A model generated the notes under the pieces. That model was not told the DNA's origin. It saw only the letters and a list, made by a program, of their open reading frames with translations, and made no database searches. The position numbers were made by a program, and so were the translations under genes. A stretch of 64,000 nt of DNA from NCBI GenBank assembly GCA_015499995.1, contig JADNRV010000016.1:310001-374000 (forward strand). Reading direction: 5' to 3'. Position 1 is the first letter of the stretch. Every line of letters starts with the position of its first letter. Source of the DNA: Flammula alnicola. Its lineage: Eukaryota > Basidiomycota > Agaricomycetes > Agaricales > Strophariaceae. Of the stretch, positions 47,500 through 64,000 are shown one piece after another.

Positions 47500-47689
47500 T
47501 CGATTACTGTCGTACCTGGGCGAAAGACACCAAGACAAATTCTGCAAGGCAACCGTTCGCAATCGCAAGGTGCGGTTGCCATTGCCATCCATCGAGGATG
47601 CTGAGGATGCCATCAAGGTTTTTAACTCGGTAAATTTTATTGATGATCTACACGATATCACCACCGTAAATTATAGAGATCTTGTGTAG
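47500..47689 (+). pseudogene. Decayed second copy of the FunK1-type gene tail
   Basis: The frame ending at 47689 reads PLPSIEDAEDAIKVFNSVNF, then HDITTVNYRDLV. It parallels the end of the upstream gene, MPTVDGAKSTLEIADSVRY, then KDIIPVKYKDLI. Only the 3' end is present. It is probably the remnant of a tandem duplicate. Confidence 0.55.
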
Positions 47690-48649
47690 TCCAAGTAGTC
47701 CTTACTGCGCACGATTGCAATATACGTCTTCTTGGACCTGAGTAACGACTCATCAGACAGGGTGAAGAGCAGTCCCTGAAAACCGCTCTTATGGGAACAG
47801 TAGAATACAGTTCAAGAGGAAGCGCACGGGTTGACATGTCACTGGTTAGTGAATGGATCCAACAACTCTGGTATATATATATACATCAGTGGTGAACTTT
47901 CCAGGGCATTGAAAATCGACAGCAGTATCTTATCTTATTGCTTACCTGGGCTGGTATAATTCGGTGTATCAAAGTCATTGCGGCATGATGAGACTTAGAC
48001 CGGTGACCGATCACTGTGGACTCCAGACCCGGGACAAATACCTGGTCAATCCGGTAGAAAGTCGCAATTGCCCCTTTAACAGGCAATTATATAGTCTTTT
48101 CGCATTTTTTCCCAATCTAGTTCTATTTACCTGATTTTAACTGGTAATCAGCTTAGCGGGTGATTTTTACATGTTGAGCGAGTACTGGGCTTCTGTGCCC
48201 AATTAACTGGTAAAGTCAACTGGTTCTATATACCAGATTTGACCCAGTATTTTTCAATACTTGTTAAACAGGTACTTAATAGTAATTTATAGAGTGGGTT
48301 TGACTGATTGACGGTGATTGTATTTTCTAGATTTGTATATATTTTCTGTGTACAATTCTACCACATTCTATTACTACATCCTATTACTACAATTCAACTT
48401 CTATCATTCTCAAGATATGGAAAGTTTTCCTGTGTTTCCGCGCTTGCTGGCCAAGTGCGAGACGTTTGGGGTGTCCGTGTGTTGTTGAATTGCACAGCTA
48501 GCGTAGATGCGGTCCGACCATGCCGAGGCCCGACATGATGTTCGGCTTGTTTTTTCACTGCGACGTCTATGTCCGCCTCCGATAAGTAGCACGCCCGCCA
48601 CCTGTCGCTATCACACAGTTCACGGGGACCTCGTTAAATCGCACACCTC
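47690..48649. other. Intergenic, AACTGGT-rich segment
   Basis: AT-rich. Several copies of AACTGGT or TACCAG lie between about 48050 and 48280. No supported gene. Confidence 0.4.
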
Positions 48650-49158
48650 CATCTCCCTCTCTCGGCTCTCCTTGCTGCTGCGAGCGCTGCTCGGGTGGCC
48701 GTGCTGCACGCTGGCATCCCTGTCGAAGCATCTGTCAACACCGTGAACCGCCAGTGCTCATCTGGCTTGACCATTATCAACCAAATGGCAAACCAGATCT
48801 GCGTGGGGCAGATCGATATTGGCATTGGTGCGCACCCAACTATACACATAGTCTGGCTTCTCTACTCGCTGTACGCTGTATGCTTACCTCAGCAGTCCTT
48901 GTTATTTTGATTCCAGGTGCGGGTGTCGAGTCCATGACATGCGGCTATGGCCCGGGCAGCTTAAGCAACCTCGCAGACGAAGTGCTCGTCACCCAAGCTG
49001 CCAAGGACTGCTTGCTCCCCATGGGCATCACCTCCGAGAACGTCGTGAAAGAATACTCCTTCTCCCCCCAGGTGCAAGATGACTTCACCTCCTCGTCCTT
49101 CCAGAAAGCCGCTGCAGCGATCAAGACACAACAAAGAAGCCGCCGAGGCAGGAAATGA
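48650..49158 (+). pseudogene. 3-ketoacyl-CoA thiolase fragment
   Basis: Thiolases catalyse the last step of beta-oxidation. The frame from about 48662 gives AARVAVLHAGIPVEASVN and VNRQCSSGL, which holds the acyl-binding Cys. A GT-AG intron (donor in ATTG|GTGCGC near 48826, acceptor near 48916) joins to GAGVESMTCGYGPGS. The frame then reads CLLPMGITSENVVKEYSFSP and stops at 49158. Only the middle of the protein remains. The N-terminal region is not readable in one frame, and the C-terminal half with the catalytic His and second Cys is absent. Confidence 0.7.
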
Positions 49159-49312
49159 CAACAACAGCAGTAGGGGTGAGGGCAAGGGTGAGGGCAGTGG
49201 TGGAGGCGAGGGTAGTCTATCCGGAGCAGGTGGAGGTAGAGAGGAGGACAAGGACGAGGAAGAGGAAGAGGAGGAAGCCGCACGCCCTCTGAAACGCGCT
49301 CGTAAGAATTGA
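49142..49312 (+). other. Gly/Glu-rich low-complexity open frame
   Basis: After the thiolase fragment, in another frame, lies an open stretch rich in GEGKGEGSGGGEGS and EEEEEEE, ending in PLKRARKN and a stop at 49312. It looks like the disordered tail of an unrelated nuclear protein or a simple-sequence expansion. It is not part of thiolase. Confidence 0.4.
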
Positions 49313-50700
49313 TGACAACCTCAGCAGACCCTAAGTAAGTACAATTGTTCATATTTTTCCATCTCTCGTTCTGTAGCTACATCTCGTTCTATATCTATAA
49401 CTAGTTTGTATCAATTACTGTTCATAATTCGGTGTTTTTCAGTCTCTGAATACTCCCAGTCTAAGTGGTGGAATTTAACCCAATTTCCCTGAAAAAATTC
49501 CCTTGAGAACAAGGGACTTTTCCCGGTATGAATATGCTAAGATCCCCAGTTCTCCGAGTATAATAGCATTGCCTCACGGCCCATATGGCTTTCTTCTATT
49601 TACCTGCTAGACATGACTAAATACTCCGTGAACTGGTCAAAAAAATTACCGGTTGTAACTAGTAAAGGGAGACAAAACACCAGCAATATAAACTGGCTAT
49701 TCTGGTACATTTTGCCAAATTCACACTACCGGTTTGTCGGGTACAAGCTCAGGTAAACCAGTTATATTCTACAGATTAACGAGTATATTCTACCTGCCCT
49801 GCCTGTCATTTAACTGGCCATTAATGCCAGGTCTGGGGTGCACAGTGGATCCTAGTAAAATTAATCCTCTATACGCCTTGAGCATGATACTAATCTCAAT
49901 TGTAAAGTGTGTAACTGAAATCCTTATTTATAAGGCACATGGGAAATTTCCGACAGACCGTTGAGAGATTGTGACGGCTCAACGGAGATTTTATGTTGTG
50001 TCTCAGAGGCTGCTAGTGGACTGTGGTAGACCAGGGACATCTTCGAGGAAACTGCTCCATAGAGGTGTGTATCTGATCACTGCAGGCAAACGAAGATTAG
50101 GTTGCGACCGTAGTAATCGGAACTGGAAACTGTGGCGCATTGATTGTATGCGTGAGTACTCGTATGTATATGACTAATTATGCTTACGCGCGATTCGGCA
50201 ATTCTGTCCCTTGCACTACTGTCACTGTCAGTACTTGCTTTGAGCTTACCTTTTATCAGATATCGAATTTCGCCACTTCGTCCAATATTGCTTCATCGCA
50301 GTGTGTTCTCTGATCAGGGCTTATAATACAAGCTGTTTTCAAATCGTTCTGTTCCTTTCTTGTTCCTTTCCCTCCAACAACGCAGGCCCCAGGGATCAGA
50401 TGTGCAAGTTGGCATGCAACCAGTTGCAGCCTTCCTTTCCCATCAGGTATATCGACCGAGTGGCAAGTGCTGCGTCCCTTCCCCAATATTCCTCCGCCCC
50501 AATCGAAAAACGCGAATGTGAGAGAACGATGAGTAAGTGACCAGTGAAATCGGCATATGCGGAAATGTCCAATGCTAACAATAGAGTGAGTCAACGCAGT
50601 GAATATGATATTGAATATGGGCTCAAACGCAGCAGGACCAGGCCGCATGATCTCGACGCAGGATTCCTTCAGTCAGCAAAATAGAGATCAAGAGATCTCG
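49313..50700. other. Intergenic, 1.4 kb, no supported gene
   Basis: AT-rich. A second group of AACTGGT/TACCGGTT-like motifs lies at about 49590-49830. A 79-codon frame at 50301-50540 has no recognised homology and is probably chance. Confidence 0.4.
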
Positions 50701-50772
50701 ACGCCCCGAGTGACGTACGTTTACTCTGCACGGACCACGATCTGTACATGTGGATCCGTCAGCCGGTAGAGG

Positions 50773-50823
50773 GGCAGCCGGCTGTTCTTCCGGCTGCCAT
50801 TTTCATGGCCTCATATATATAAA
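50773..50823 (+). promoter_or_regulatory. Core promoter of ABC transporter with inverted repeat and TATA box
   Basis: GGCAGCCGG (50773-50781) and CCGGCTGCC (50790-50798) form a perfect 9-bp inverted repeat with an 8-bp spacer. A TATA box (TATATATAAA, about 50814-50823) follows, about 45 bp before the ATG. The CCG/CGG half sites resemble binding sites of Zn2Cys6 activators, which control many drug-resistance transporters in fungi. That link is inference. Confidence 0.5.
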
Positions 50824-50868
50824 CTATCCATATGGCGTCGCACGCGTGTACATTCCTCGACAATATCT

Positions 50869-56699
<5,831 letters not shown>

Positions 56700-56947
56700 A
56701 TTGTTCATACTGATATGACATGAAAATACCTTTAGGAGACGGAATGTACTTGCTTTGGTGATATAGACGGGCTGTATGAATATTTTAGACATAGAATCGG
56801 GCGGGCGCTTGGTAACGATATAATACTGTGGAGCATGGAAAGCAAGATGTTACAGTAGCTACATTGGATTTCGTGAAGGTCATGAAGTGGTCATGATAAC
56901 AGGCAACAAAAACAAAAGAACAAGCGGAATGCCATGAGAGAAAGATA

Positions 56948-58571
56948 CTAATCTTGTAAGAATGTTTTCCTGAGATACTCCGTGGCTGCTTGCTTGAGAG
57001 ATGCGTCAACGTTGGGGTTATTTATCAACTCCTGTAGAAATTCGTAGTTGGCCCCCGTTCGTCATTTGCGTTAAAAAACATTTCAAGAGAGAAAAATCTC
57101 ACAAAAGCCTTCTCCGACTTGCTCCTTTTTTCCATCTCTTTGCGGGCGGCAAATTCTTTCTGTTCTCGACTTTCGCGTCGCTTTAGGTATTCCAGTTTTT
57201 CTTGTGCGACTTGGGTTTGCAAGTTGAGATAGAAAATACATTTAGCCACCAAATCCTGTGTCATGGCGAGATTCAGCAAAGGGGCGTCAGCAGTAGCAGG
57301 AATCGACGCCTGTGGTTGGGGGCCTTGGCGGAGTCCGGCAGCGGAAGGAGTAGGCGGGATCGGCGGCGGCTGTGGAGGGGGGTTATCGCGCAGGTCTTGC
57401 GGGTTGATGGTGTAAGTGACTTGTGCGCCGCGGTCGTGTGACATTCCGTGCAGGCCGTTCATGGCGGATGGATCATGAAAGTCCATGGTGTTGTCGTCGT
57501 CTTCTGCATCGTCTCCTCCGCCCATACTGTTGTTTCCTACTATTGAATTCCTGGCCTGGACTTGAACTGGTCTCGTAGTTGCCGGATCGCCATGCCATCT
57601 TTGCAGGATAAAAAAAGTAAAATAAGTAAGGAATGCGTGAAACATAGATAAGAATCTCGATACGCACCGACGATAAAAAAGATCGTACCAGCCCACACGA
57701 TGCCAGTGGTCGATCGTGCGAGCGGTGATACTGCCCACGTCGGTTGTTTTACGAACGATCGAAAGCCGTCGCTCATATTCTCTCAGACGGTCCGCCTCGC
57801 TTAGTGCTCCAAGATTACCGCTGTTCGGCTGGCCATGCGCAGTTTCGAACGCATATATTTGCTTAAAGAGGTTGAAGTTTCGTTCGTAGCACCCCTTCAA
57901 TGCCTGATAAGTTTTCTTGCCACCAAAAACTTCTATGGCACACTATTACATATCTATTTTAATGAAATGGACCTCGAGTTTCGAAGACAAGGCTTACCTC
58001 TCGTAGGCATGAATTTTTTGTCGCTCGGAGTGCGTTCCAGTGATCTTCCTGGCCTGGACCCATCAACCAGTTGAAGAGTCTCGACTTTTCGTCGTCGGTC
58101 CAGTGTTTAGCACCTTGAGCTCCTCCGTCCATATCATAAGAATCTCCCTCATCCCCGCCGCCCGTTTCTCGTCTTCGTTTGAGGGCTTGGGCATTCATAT
58201 TGTTATCTACTTGCTTGCGCTTCATGGCGGGCGATGTCGCCTGACCCTGGACGGTGAAAGTGAGAGGCGAATGCGAGGACGACGCTGCGGCATGGCCAGA
58301 TGTGCCCGGTTGTGCGATGGTGGTTGGTGGTGAATGTGACGCGGGGCGATACTCAGTGCCACGGTTGTAGGCCGGCCCAGGTCCTACCCCGCCTGCGAGA
58401 TGGCCGCCCAATGCCTGGCCCAAACCGTTCTGGTGAAAGGATGTCTGCGGCGCGGCCGAGAGAATACAGTTAGTAAAATGGTTCAAGAACCTGAATCAAG
58501 GGCCATACCGAGCCATTGCCGTCAAGATTTGGATCTCTGCGGTCTTGCAGAGGCATATGGCCGTACTGCAT
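56948..58571 (-). CDS. Myb/SANT-like DNA-binding protein
   Basis: The ATG at 58571 gives MQYGHMPLQDRRDPNLDGN. A Gly/Pro/Ser-rich region and KRKQVDNNMNAQALKRRRE, a likely nuclear localisation signal, precede the conserved core. The core is HWTDDEKSRLFNWLMGP with HWNALRATKNSCLRE, then, across an intron, TYQALKGCYERNFNLFKQIY. The spacing of Trp and the basic helix are those of Myb/SANT-like domains. The rest is disordered (NPPPQPPPIPPTP), with a coiled coil near the end (QVAQEKLEYLKRRESREQK). The final exon joins at a donor GTGAGA to ELINNPNVDASLKQAATEYL and stops at 56948. It converges with the ABC transporter, with 248 bp between stops. Targets are unknown. Confidence 0.7.
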
Positions 58572-59163
58572 GGTTGGCTCGCTGATATCACGATAAGGCG
58601 AGAACGAGCATTGTAAGGACCCTTTGTAAGACTGAGAGGAGATATGGCAAGACTGACTTTTGTACCTGCGAGTCCATGCAAAATCGAGCCACAATCGAAT
58701 CGGTTGGGTTGGGGAACGAGAATCAGTGCGCAGTGGCTGGCTTGGCTCGTTTACATCACAAACATCAACAATCATACTAAAGCGCACAGCCACGGACGGC
58801 ATCTCCTTGTCTCTTCTACGCCTGCCTCCGAACGTAAATAAGAAGAAAGGAGAAAGGGAAAGATCAGTGCGAAAAACAACCTGAATGGTAAACTCCAAAA
58901 CGAGACACGAGTCCGAGGGGTTTGGGCTGAAATATACATTTTTCGTCGCCAAAATTCGTTCGTAGTGTGCCGGCTTCACTTTCCGGATTATGTCAGCCGT
59001 GAATGCGAACTTTCCGTCGCGACGCATTCGTCTTCTCTACATTCTGCATACCACCTGTGTATATAGCAACGAATCAAGAAAACCTTTGCCCAAATCCTCC
59101 AGCTTCCCAAAGACAGCCACGTCAATCTGATACTGAGAAAGCCAAGGATGTTCTTCACTACAT
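58572..59163. other. Upstream flank of Myb/SANT-like gene
   Basis: Open frames here overlap without splice support. No gene is called. Confidence 0.4.
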
Positions 59164-59401
59164 GGCTGATAATGCAGTTACTTCTCACTTCGACAATTTC
59201 TGGAAACGGTGTTCACTTCACAAGATGGTGACATTCGAAGGTTGCCAAATATGTTCCTCACAAGTGGAAAAGCCTGTGGGGTCATGGATGAATGGGCAAA
59301 GAAGATACCAAGTGCTGGAATGGGTGATGAAGGCAACCAAGGCCTGCCGTCAGGAGTTTAGTTCCCTGGTTGCACTAGCAATGGAAGATCCCAGACCGTA
59401 G
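59164..59401 (+). CDS. Unrecognised open frame
   Basis: Starts MADNAVTSHFDNFWKRCSLH at an ATG at 59164 and ends MEDPRP at 59401. No homology recognised. It could be an N-terminal exon of the DUF6532-like gene downstream, but I cannot join them with confidence. Confidence 0.25.
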
Positions 59402-59889
59402 ACTTCCCCATCCCTGTTGGAGCGATAACAACTACCTCGAGCGCCCAAGTATGAAAATTCACCGACTCCATCCGATATGGATGAAGTCTCGACCTGGCCT
59501 TCAAAACACCTGCCTCCAGCACAAGTTCATTCCATCTTTCCTCTGTTAGAGGTTTCAGAGGTTGGACAGATAGAACTTCTCCAACAGCGAACGCAGCGCG
59601 CGTAGGACGACCTCAGCTGGAGAGGGAATACAGCATGCATCCCGGGGCTTGAGGCACGACCTCGTAACCATTGCGCCTCTGCTTCTTTGGCTGTCAGTCC
59701 GGAAGTGACGATGGTGCACACGTTGAAAGAGATTGAGAGCCGGAAGGAGTTGTTGGACTGGAAACAGAAACGCCTGGTGTGAGGAGTGGGGCGTTGAGCG
59801 TGTTGCCTGTGATGGGTGTGAGAGGTAACTGGCGAGAGCGATCATCGCTCTCGCCTTAAATATGGCATAGCTACTCACATCATCAACTA
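59402..59889. other. Gap before DUF6532-like gene
   Basis: No coding frame that fits the family downstream. It probably contains introns or decayed exons. Confidence 0.35.
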
Positions 59890-60436
59890 GGATCCAATGA
59901 ACACCAGCCTCCCCAACTCACTGTTCCGAGTGCCGATTATCCAACAAGTGTTCAATCACAATTGGTTTGGTGATGGGACATTCAGTCGTGGCTCATATTT
60001 CGCGGGCGAGACCCAGGTTCCTCTAGTTACTGTCGCTCTCGTCATGACTGCCGTGAGTTTGTCTGTTCACTTATCATTGCCAGATGCTAACCTTTCCCAA
60101 GGTTGATTGTATCTTCGATTCATGGACCTCTGGCAAGTATGATTCTGTCAAATTCTCGGCTGACAAGTATGGGCTGCAACACCGCCAAAATCTCAAACGG
60201 CTGCAAGAATGGAAAGGATTCACAGAGAAGGAAGAGGAGGACCTCGCCAATATGTTGCAGGAGGATTTGCTGCGAAATGCCAGGTGAGATGCTACCATCC
60301 ATTCCTTGGCTTACCTATCAATTCTAGGGCGGCAGCAGGCTTAGCACTCGAAGTATCACAGGAACGAGACGAGACAGACGAGGAAACGATGCTGGCTGTT
60401 TTTCGCGCAAATCACTCCAGGCCTTTTAGAAATTAA
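59890..60436 (+). CDS. DUF6532-like protein, N-terminus not found
   Basis: The family is common in agaricomycetes and has no known function. An acceptor (CAACTAG) at about 59889 opens an exon reading SLFRVPIIQQVFNHNWFGDG, then VPLVTVALVMTA. A GT-AG intron (about 60053-60101) leads to VDCIFDSWTSGKYDSVKFSA and LKRLQEWKGFTEKEEED. A second intron (GTGAGA...TTCTAG) joins LLRNAR to AAAGLALEVSQE, ending in TAA at 60434-60436. The match to DUF6532 is by the pattern [I/L]PTLALV...CI..W..GK. The missing N-terminal half makes it either a partial gene or one whose early exons I could not see. Confidence 0.55.
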
Positions 60437-60616
60437 TTATTTTATGTGAATTTTATGTCCAAAAATGAACTCTCTTTTATCTAATCTGCGATGGCAAATT
60501 AAGTACTGCTGCCGATTTCGGAAGAACCGGCATGCTTTATCTAATCTAATCTGCGCCTGCATAGACCCGGATCAATCGCGAGCTTTTGATCGCTCCGTCT
60601 TATCCACATGGAAATC
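60437..60616. other. Intergenic
   Basis: Short spacer with two copies of TTTATCTAATCTG, near 60477 and 60537. No gene. Confidence 0.4.
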
Positions 60617-61442
60617 ATGTCGCCCTCAGGGTCCACACTGCACAGGCTGCTGCTCTCCTTGTTCACGTCGTCTCCCAGATCGAGCAGAACGCCGGCTTTC
60701 GCTTTGCAAAACTACGACTCTCAGCCATCTTGACGGAGCTTCCTAATGTCGACGGCAATCAAAGTGCGGGCGCTATCTCTGGTTTGGCGGCACGTCTTTC
60801 CACCATGACCACCCGAACTCATGTCCCGGCTGCTCCTGCTGCTCTTCCACAAGCGAAAGCACTCTAGGCATATGCTGGGGGTGTAAGTCGTGCCTAGTTT
60901 TCCTTTGTAATTCAGCGCCAATTCGGCTAAATTAGGACGCTGACGATGTCTCCTTCTCGCCGGGTAAATATCATAGAGATCATTGAAGAGACTAATGTTG
61001 GCTGGTGGACTGGAAGAGTCCATGGAAAGCAAAGCCTCTTCCCATGTGGAGAGATTAGCCAAACCTGGTCCCGTTCAACCCGCTACTCCAACGGCGAAGG
61101 CTTACGAACCTTTCGGAGCAGTGTAATATGTATCATGGCATCAGCGCCCCACGGCCTCCTGGACAAGGGGTCAACAATGTTGGTCTCCAAGAGGCCCCTG
61201 GGGCTGAAGCAAAAAAGTACAAGTTTGGAAAATACAAGAGCACTGTAAGTGATTTTTTATCTGATTGCATCCGAGTCCAACTGCCAACTGACCTCATTTC
61301 AGCTCGCTCACTCTGCTATTGGAGGTGTTGGTTTCGGCGCTGGTAAGAAAAACATATTTCAAGACCCCCGTCCGTTTGCTGACATTATGATTTCTCCGCA
61401 GGTTCGGCCATCGGTGGTGGCCTCGTTCGTGCCATCTTCTAG
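60617..61442 (+). pseudogene. SH3-domain protein (Lsb1/Csh3-like), inactivated
   Basis: Intact homologues have an N-terminal helix, one SH3 domain and a Gly-rich end, and bind actin-assembly factors. Here HVVSQIEQNAGF and LTELPNVDG mark the N-terminal part; IIEIIEETNVGWWTGRVHGK the SH3 core with its WW pair; and AHSAIGGVGFGAG plus AIGGGLVRAIF the family C-terminus, at 61442. Lesions are a frame change between the ATG at 60617 and HVVSQIEQN, a pair of compensating shifts near 60700, a TAG in place of the Trp codon after QAKAL near 60866, and a one-base shift just before the SH3 core near 60962. With a nonsense codon besides indels, loss of function is likely. Confidence 0.7.
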
Positions 61443-63858
61443 ATGTTTTCTTCTGCGTCGACTTCGGAGGGAATGGAAATTCAGCTATGCAACTACTTAC
61501 CTTATTTATGATACCCCCCGCGGACTTCTGCGTATTTTTGGACCCAGAATTTGAATCTAACGATAAATTCAGTTTTCAGCGGTACCGATCGAGAAAGTTG
61601 GCGGCGTTCAAGTATAAATCAATGCTACATGTTACAGAGTCGTGTCCTTATCTGGCTGAGTTTGTGAATTAACCCACCTCCAAGTCGGTATACTGTCGCT
61701 GTTTCTGGAAGCCCCGTAGCCAAAGAAACTTCAAAGAACTAGTAGTCTTAAGTGGCAGACTAGCCAATAGGAGAAAAGCTGGAAGATCCTCTTGCCAATC
61801 CCCAGTAAATCAATGATAGCTACCCATCGTAGTAAGACAGATGCAGATGGCTGCGTATGATTTGCTGCGAGTTGAAATCTGGGGAGAGATTCCGTTGCGA
61901 GTGAGTTGCACGTACAACGACCCCGGAGACGCGAGTGCATTCACGCTAATGTCGCGCATATGCGTATAACGCATAGTTCTAAAAGGACATTCAGAACCCG
62001 GGAACAGGATTCCGATTGGAGGATGCAATGACTTCAAGTGAGGCAAATTCACGAGATCATGATGACCCACTGCGGCGTGACTGCGCTATAAGGCAATATT
62101 GTGACAACTGAGTTAGGAACACCGGTGCAATTACTCTTCTTCAAGTTCTTGAGTTGCGAAGAGCGCGAGCAGAGATCTGGTCGGTGTGGTGAGACGCGAA
62201 GAATTTTCTTCGATCACTCACGCAGACTACGTTTTCGGATCACAGTTGTACCGCCCGCTCTCTTAAACTGACATCTAGTAAGTACTGGTTGTGTCGGAGA
62301 CCTGGGGACAAGTCTGATAATGAACTTGGGAAGATTGCTGGATTGATAAACGGCGTTCGCGCCAGACCGGAAGGAAGGAATCTGAGATCAAGTGTTTGAT
62401 GATTGTCCGTGGGCATGATACGAGTAGCGAGGAAGAACACTGGTGACATCCAGCGAATGAAAGAGTCACGTATTGGTGCCCCGAAGCGTCTCGGCCTCAG
62501 CTTGGATCATATGGGGGTTGGTGGGGTTCAAATCATCGGACATTGGGGATGAATCCAGCCCGTGAGCGGAGAGAATGCGGCATAATTGTCATATATGCGG
62601 TTTTGAAATATTTCAATCCAACTTGCGAGCTCGGACCGCCAGTAACTTTAAGAGCAAGACAATCCAGATAATTTCTATGAAAAGGGGCGTACTTGTGGAA
62701 TTTTTGCACGGCGGAGGGTCTCACTGACCCCTGGGCTATAGGATGGCTGGAATGGAACATGATGGCAAGCAGCTCTTGAAGCAGCAGAACTGTGTTTGGC
62801 ATCTGTGCCATTACAAAATAATCCAAATACTTACATAAGCTTGACCAATTACGTGTTGCGTGCCTTGACAGAAACAGAAATCAAACAGATCAAGCGCTCA
62901 ACCAACGCTCAACATTCAACGATCAACTGGCATATTCGAACATGATCGCCGTGGTTCTTCTGGACATTGACTCAACCTGGCAGCGCTTCCAGTACCTCCT
63001 GACACCATGGCCAAATCTTGGTCAGTAGCAGTCGGTATTCATTTTTTTTCGTGGCTAGGAAAGTGTCTGACTCAGGCCCCGGATATGATACTCCTCAGTT
63101 GTCCTCTTGGTCTGCCAACAGTTGTTTCAGCTTTCTCTTATCTTTATTAAAACTTGAGATAAGAGAATGGCGCCGGCAAGAGTTGGCGCGTTCGCGCTCA
63201 ACCGTCGTGAAACGAACACCTCAGGTTGACTCCACGAAGGCGCTGTGACTCGGAGCCCTTAAAGTTATTCTCACTAAACATGACCGATATGCAGATCAAT
63301 CCCGGAAAGTTCAGCGTCACAGCCACGATACTTAGATGGCCTTGCAAAACGTTTTGGCTGTGTAAACCCTTGGTTTAAGCTGAAGATGAAGCCCCCACTG
63401 TGGCGCATCCTTGGGCTTTAATTGAATGCCGACGCAGGATAATGAATAATCATTGACTGCAGCACAAAATAAATCCGAGATGCCCCATCCTATCTTTCTC
63501 CCTGCTCTTTCTACAGCCTATGTCTCCCGTGACGACTTCGGAGACGAGCCTCCTTCTCTGTGTCTATGGTTGCACGGCCTCCCACTCTTTTCTAGCGCCC
63601 TTCTTGGCTACCCCCTCCGATCAGTCAACGGATCAATGTGAAATTCTGACACCGGACAACGGTCGACCCGCGGATGGCAATTGCGGTCATGTTTCATTCT
63701 TGCGATAACTACACGAATATCGCATAGGGTGGAGGCTGGTATATCTTCTCTTGTATTTAAGCGCGGCATGTCATTGTCAACTAACCACTACCTTTCAATT
63801 TCCAAGTCTTTTAAACCTTCAGCAACTCACCTATTTCGAGTGTCGAATATCTTCAATA
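61443..63858. other. 2.4 kb with no supported gene
   Basis: A minus-strand frame at 62533-62826 (start MDYFVMAQMPNTVLLLQELL) is open for 97 codons without recognised homology. Other frames are shorter. No repeat or RNA was identified. Confidence 0.4.
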
Positions 63859-64000
63859 ATGCATACAAACAACCCTTTCGCTCAAGGTGGCTGGTACAAC
63901 CCTGAAAACCCGAACTCGATAAACACTCCTTCCTGGAGCACGCCGCCTATCCGACAACCATCCGTCTTCGGAGCTCTTCCATCTCTGGACGCGCCTTTTG
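63859..64000 (+). CDS. 5' end of an unrecognised gene, runs off the window
   Basis: The ATG at 63859 starts MHTNNPFAQGGWYNPENPNS and continues open to the window edge through STPPIRQPSVFGALPSLDAP. The Pro/Asn/Ser composition resembles the disordered start of agaricomycete DUF6699-like proteins, but the diagnostic domain would lie outside the window. Confidence 0.5.
   Translation, partial: MHTNNPFAQGGWYNPENPNSINTPSWSTPPIRQPSVFGALPSLDAPF

Noticed and set aside
62533..62826. 97-codon minus-strand frame
   Set aside because: No recognised homology or supporting neighbours; mentioned in the intergenic entry only.

Overview
The window is nuclear DNA of a filamentous basidiomycete, almost certainly a mushroom-forming agaricomycete. 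The evidence is genes cut by many short (about 50-60 bp) GT-AG introns, typical basidiomycete families (FunK1-type kinase, DUF6532-like protein, NACHT STAND proteins, large GMC oxidoreductase) and the absence of operons. The species cannot be named from the sequence.

Layout. 1-1454: 3' part of a GH17 beta-1,3-glucanase. 2131-2201: tRNA-Gly(CCC) on the minus strand. 2681-2898: a small element with palindromic ends. 3016-12539: an accessory block holding a relic of a GMC oxidoreductase, a NACHT gene (copy A), a truncated NACHT pseudogene (copy B) and an apparently intact GMC oxidoreductase; these look like remnants of a tandemly duplicated NACHT/GMC module. 12833-13428: a small unrecognised gene with a frame break. 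14588-33665: a gene-dense housekeeping stretch: RNB-domain exoribonuclease (mitochondrial-type), RMI1-like protein, DNAJC8-like J protein, COX11, RAD2/XPG nuclease and a large Caf120/Skg3-like PH-domain protein. 34140-36139: a LamG-like gene with two frame breaks, enclosed by a 130-bp direct repeat. 36.7-39.6 kb: poorly coding. 39619-44390: NDUFB8-like complex I subunit, SAM-dependent methyltransferase and PA2G4/EBP1-like protein. 44908-45848: a non-autonomous transposon with nearly perfect 215-bp terminal inverted repeats and a TAA target-site duplication. 46223-49312: a FunK1-type kinase C-lobe gene, a decayed second tail and a broken thiolase. 50869-56699: a full ABCC/Yor1-type ABC transporter. 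56948-58571: a Myb/SANT-like protein. 59-61.5 kb: a DUF6532-like gene and an SH3 (Lsb1/Csh3-like) pseudogene. 63859-end: the start of a gene that runs off the window.

How the genes fit together. The housekeeping block covers mitochondrial function (RNB exonuclease, COX11, NDUFB8) and DNA repair (RMI1, RAD2). Two divergent pairs probably share promoters: DNAJC8/COX11 (169 bp apart) and NDUFB8/methyltransferase (321 bp apart). The accessory blocks carry STAND, lectin-like, kinase and transporter genes together with mobile DNA, and most frame lesions lie there. Long clean reading frames elsewhere (RNB, RMI1, COX11, methyltransferase, EBP1, ABC transporter) argue against a uniform sequencing-error explanation, although several lesions are single-base losses in or next to homopolymers and could be local assembly errors.

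I found no CRISPR array, rRNA or autonomous transposase. Exon boundaries given here were placed by eye from reading frame and splice consensus; none is supported by transcript data.
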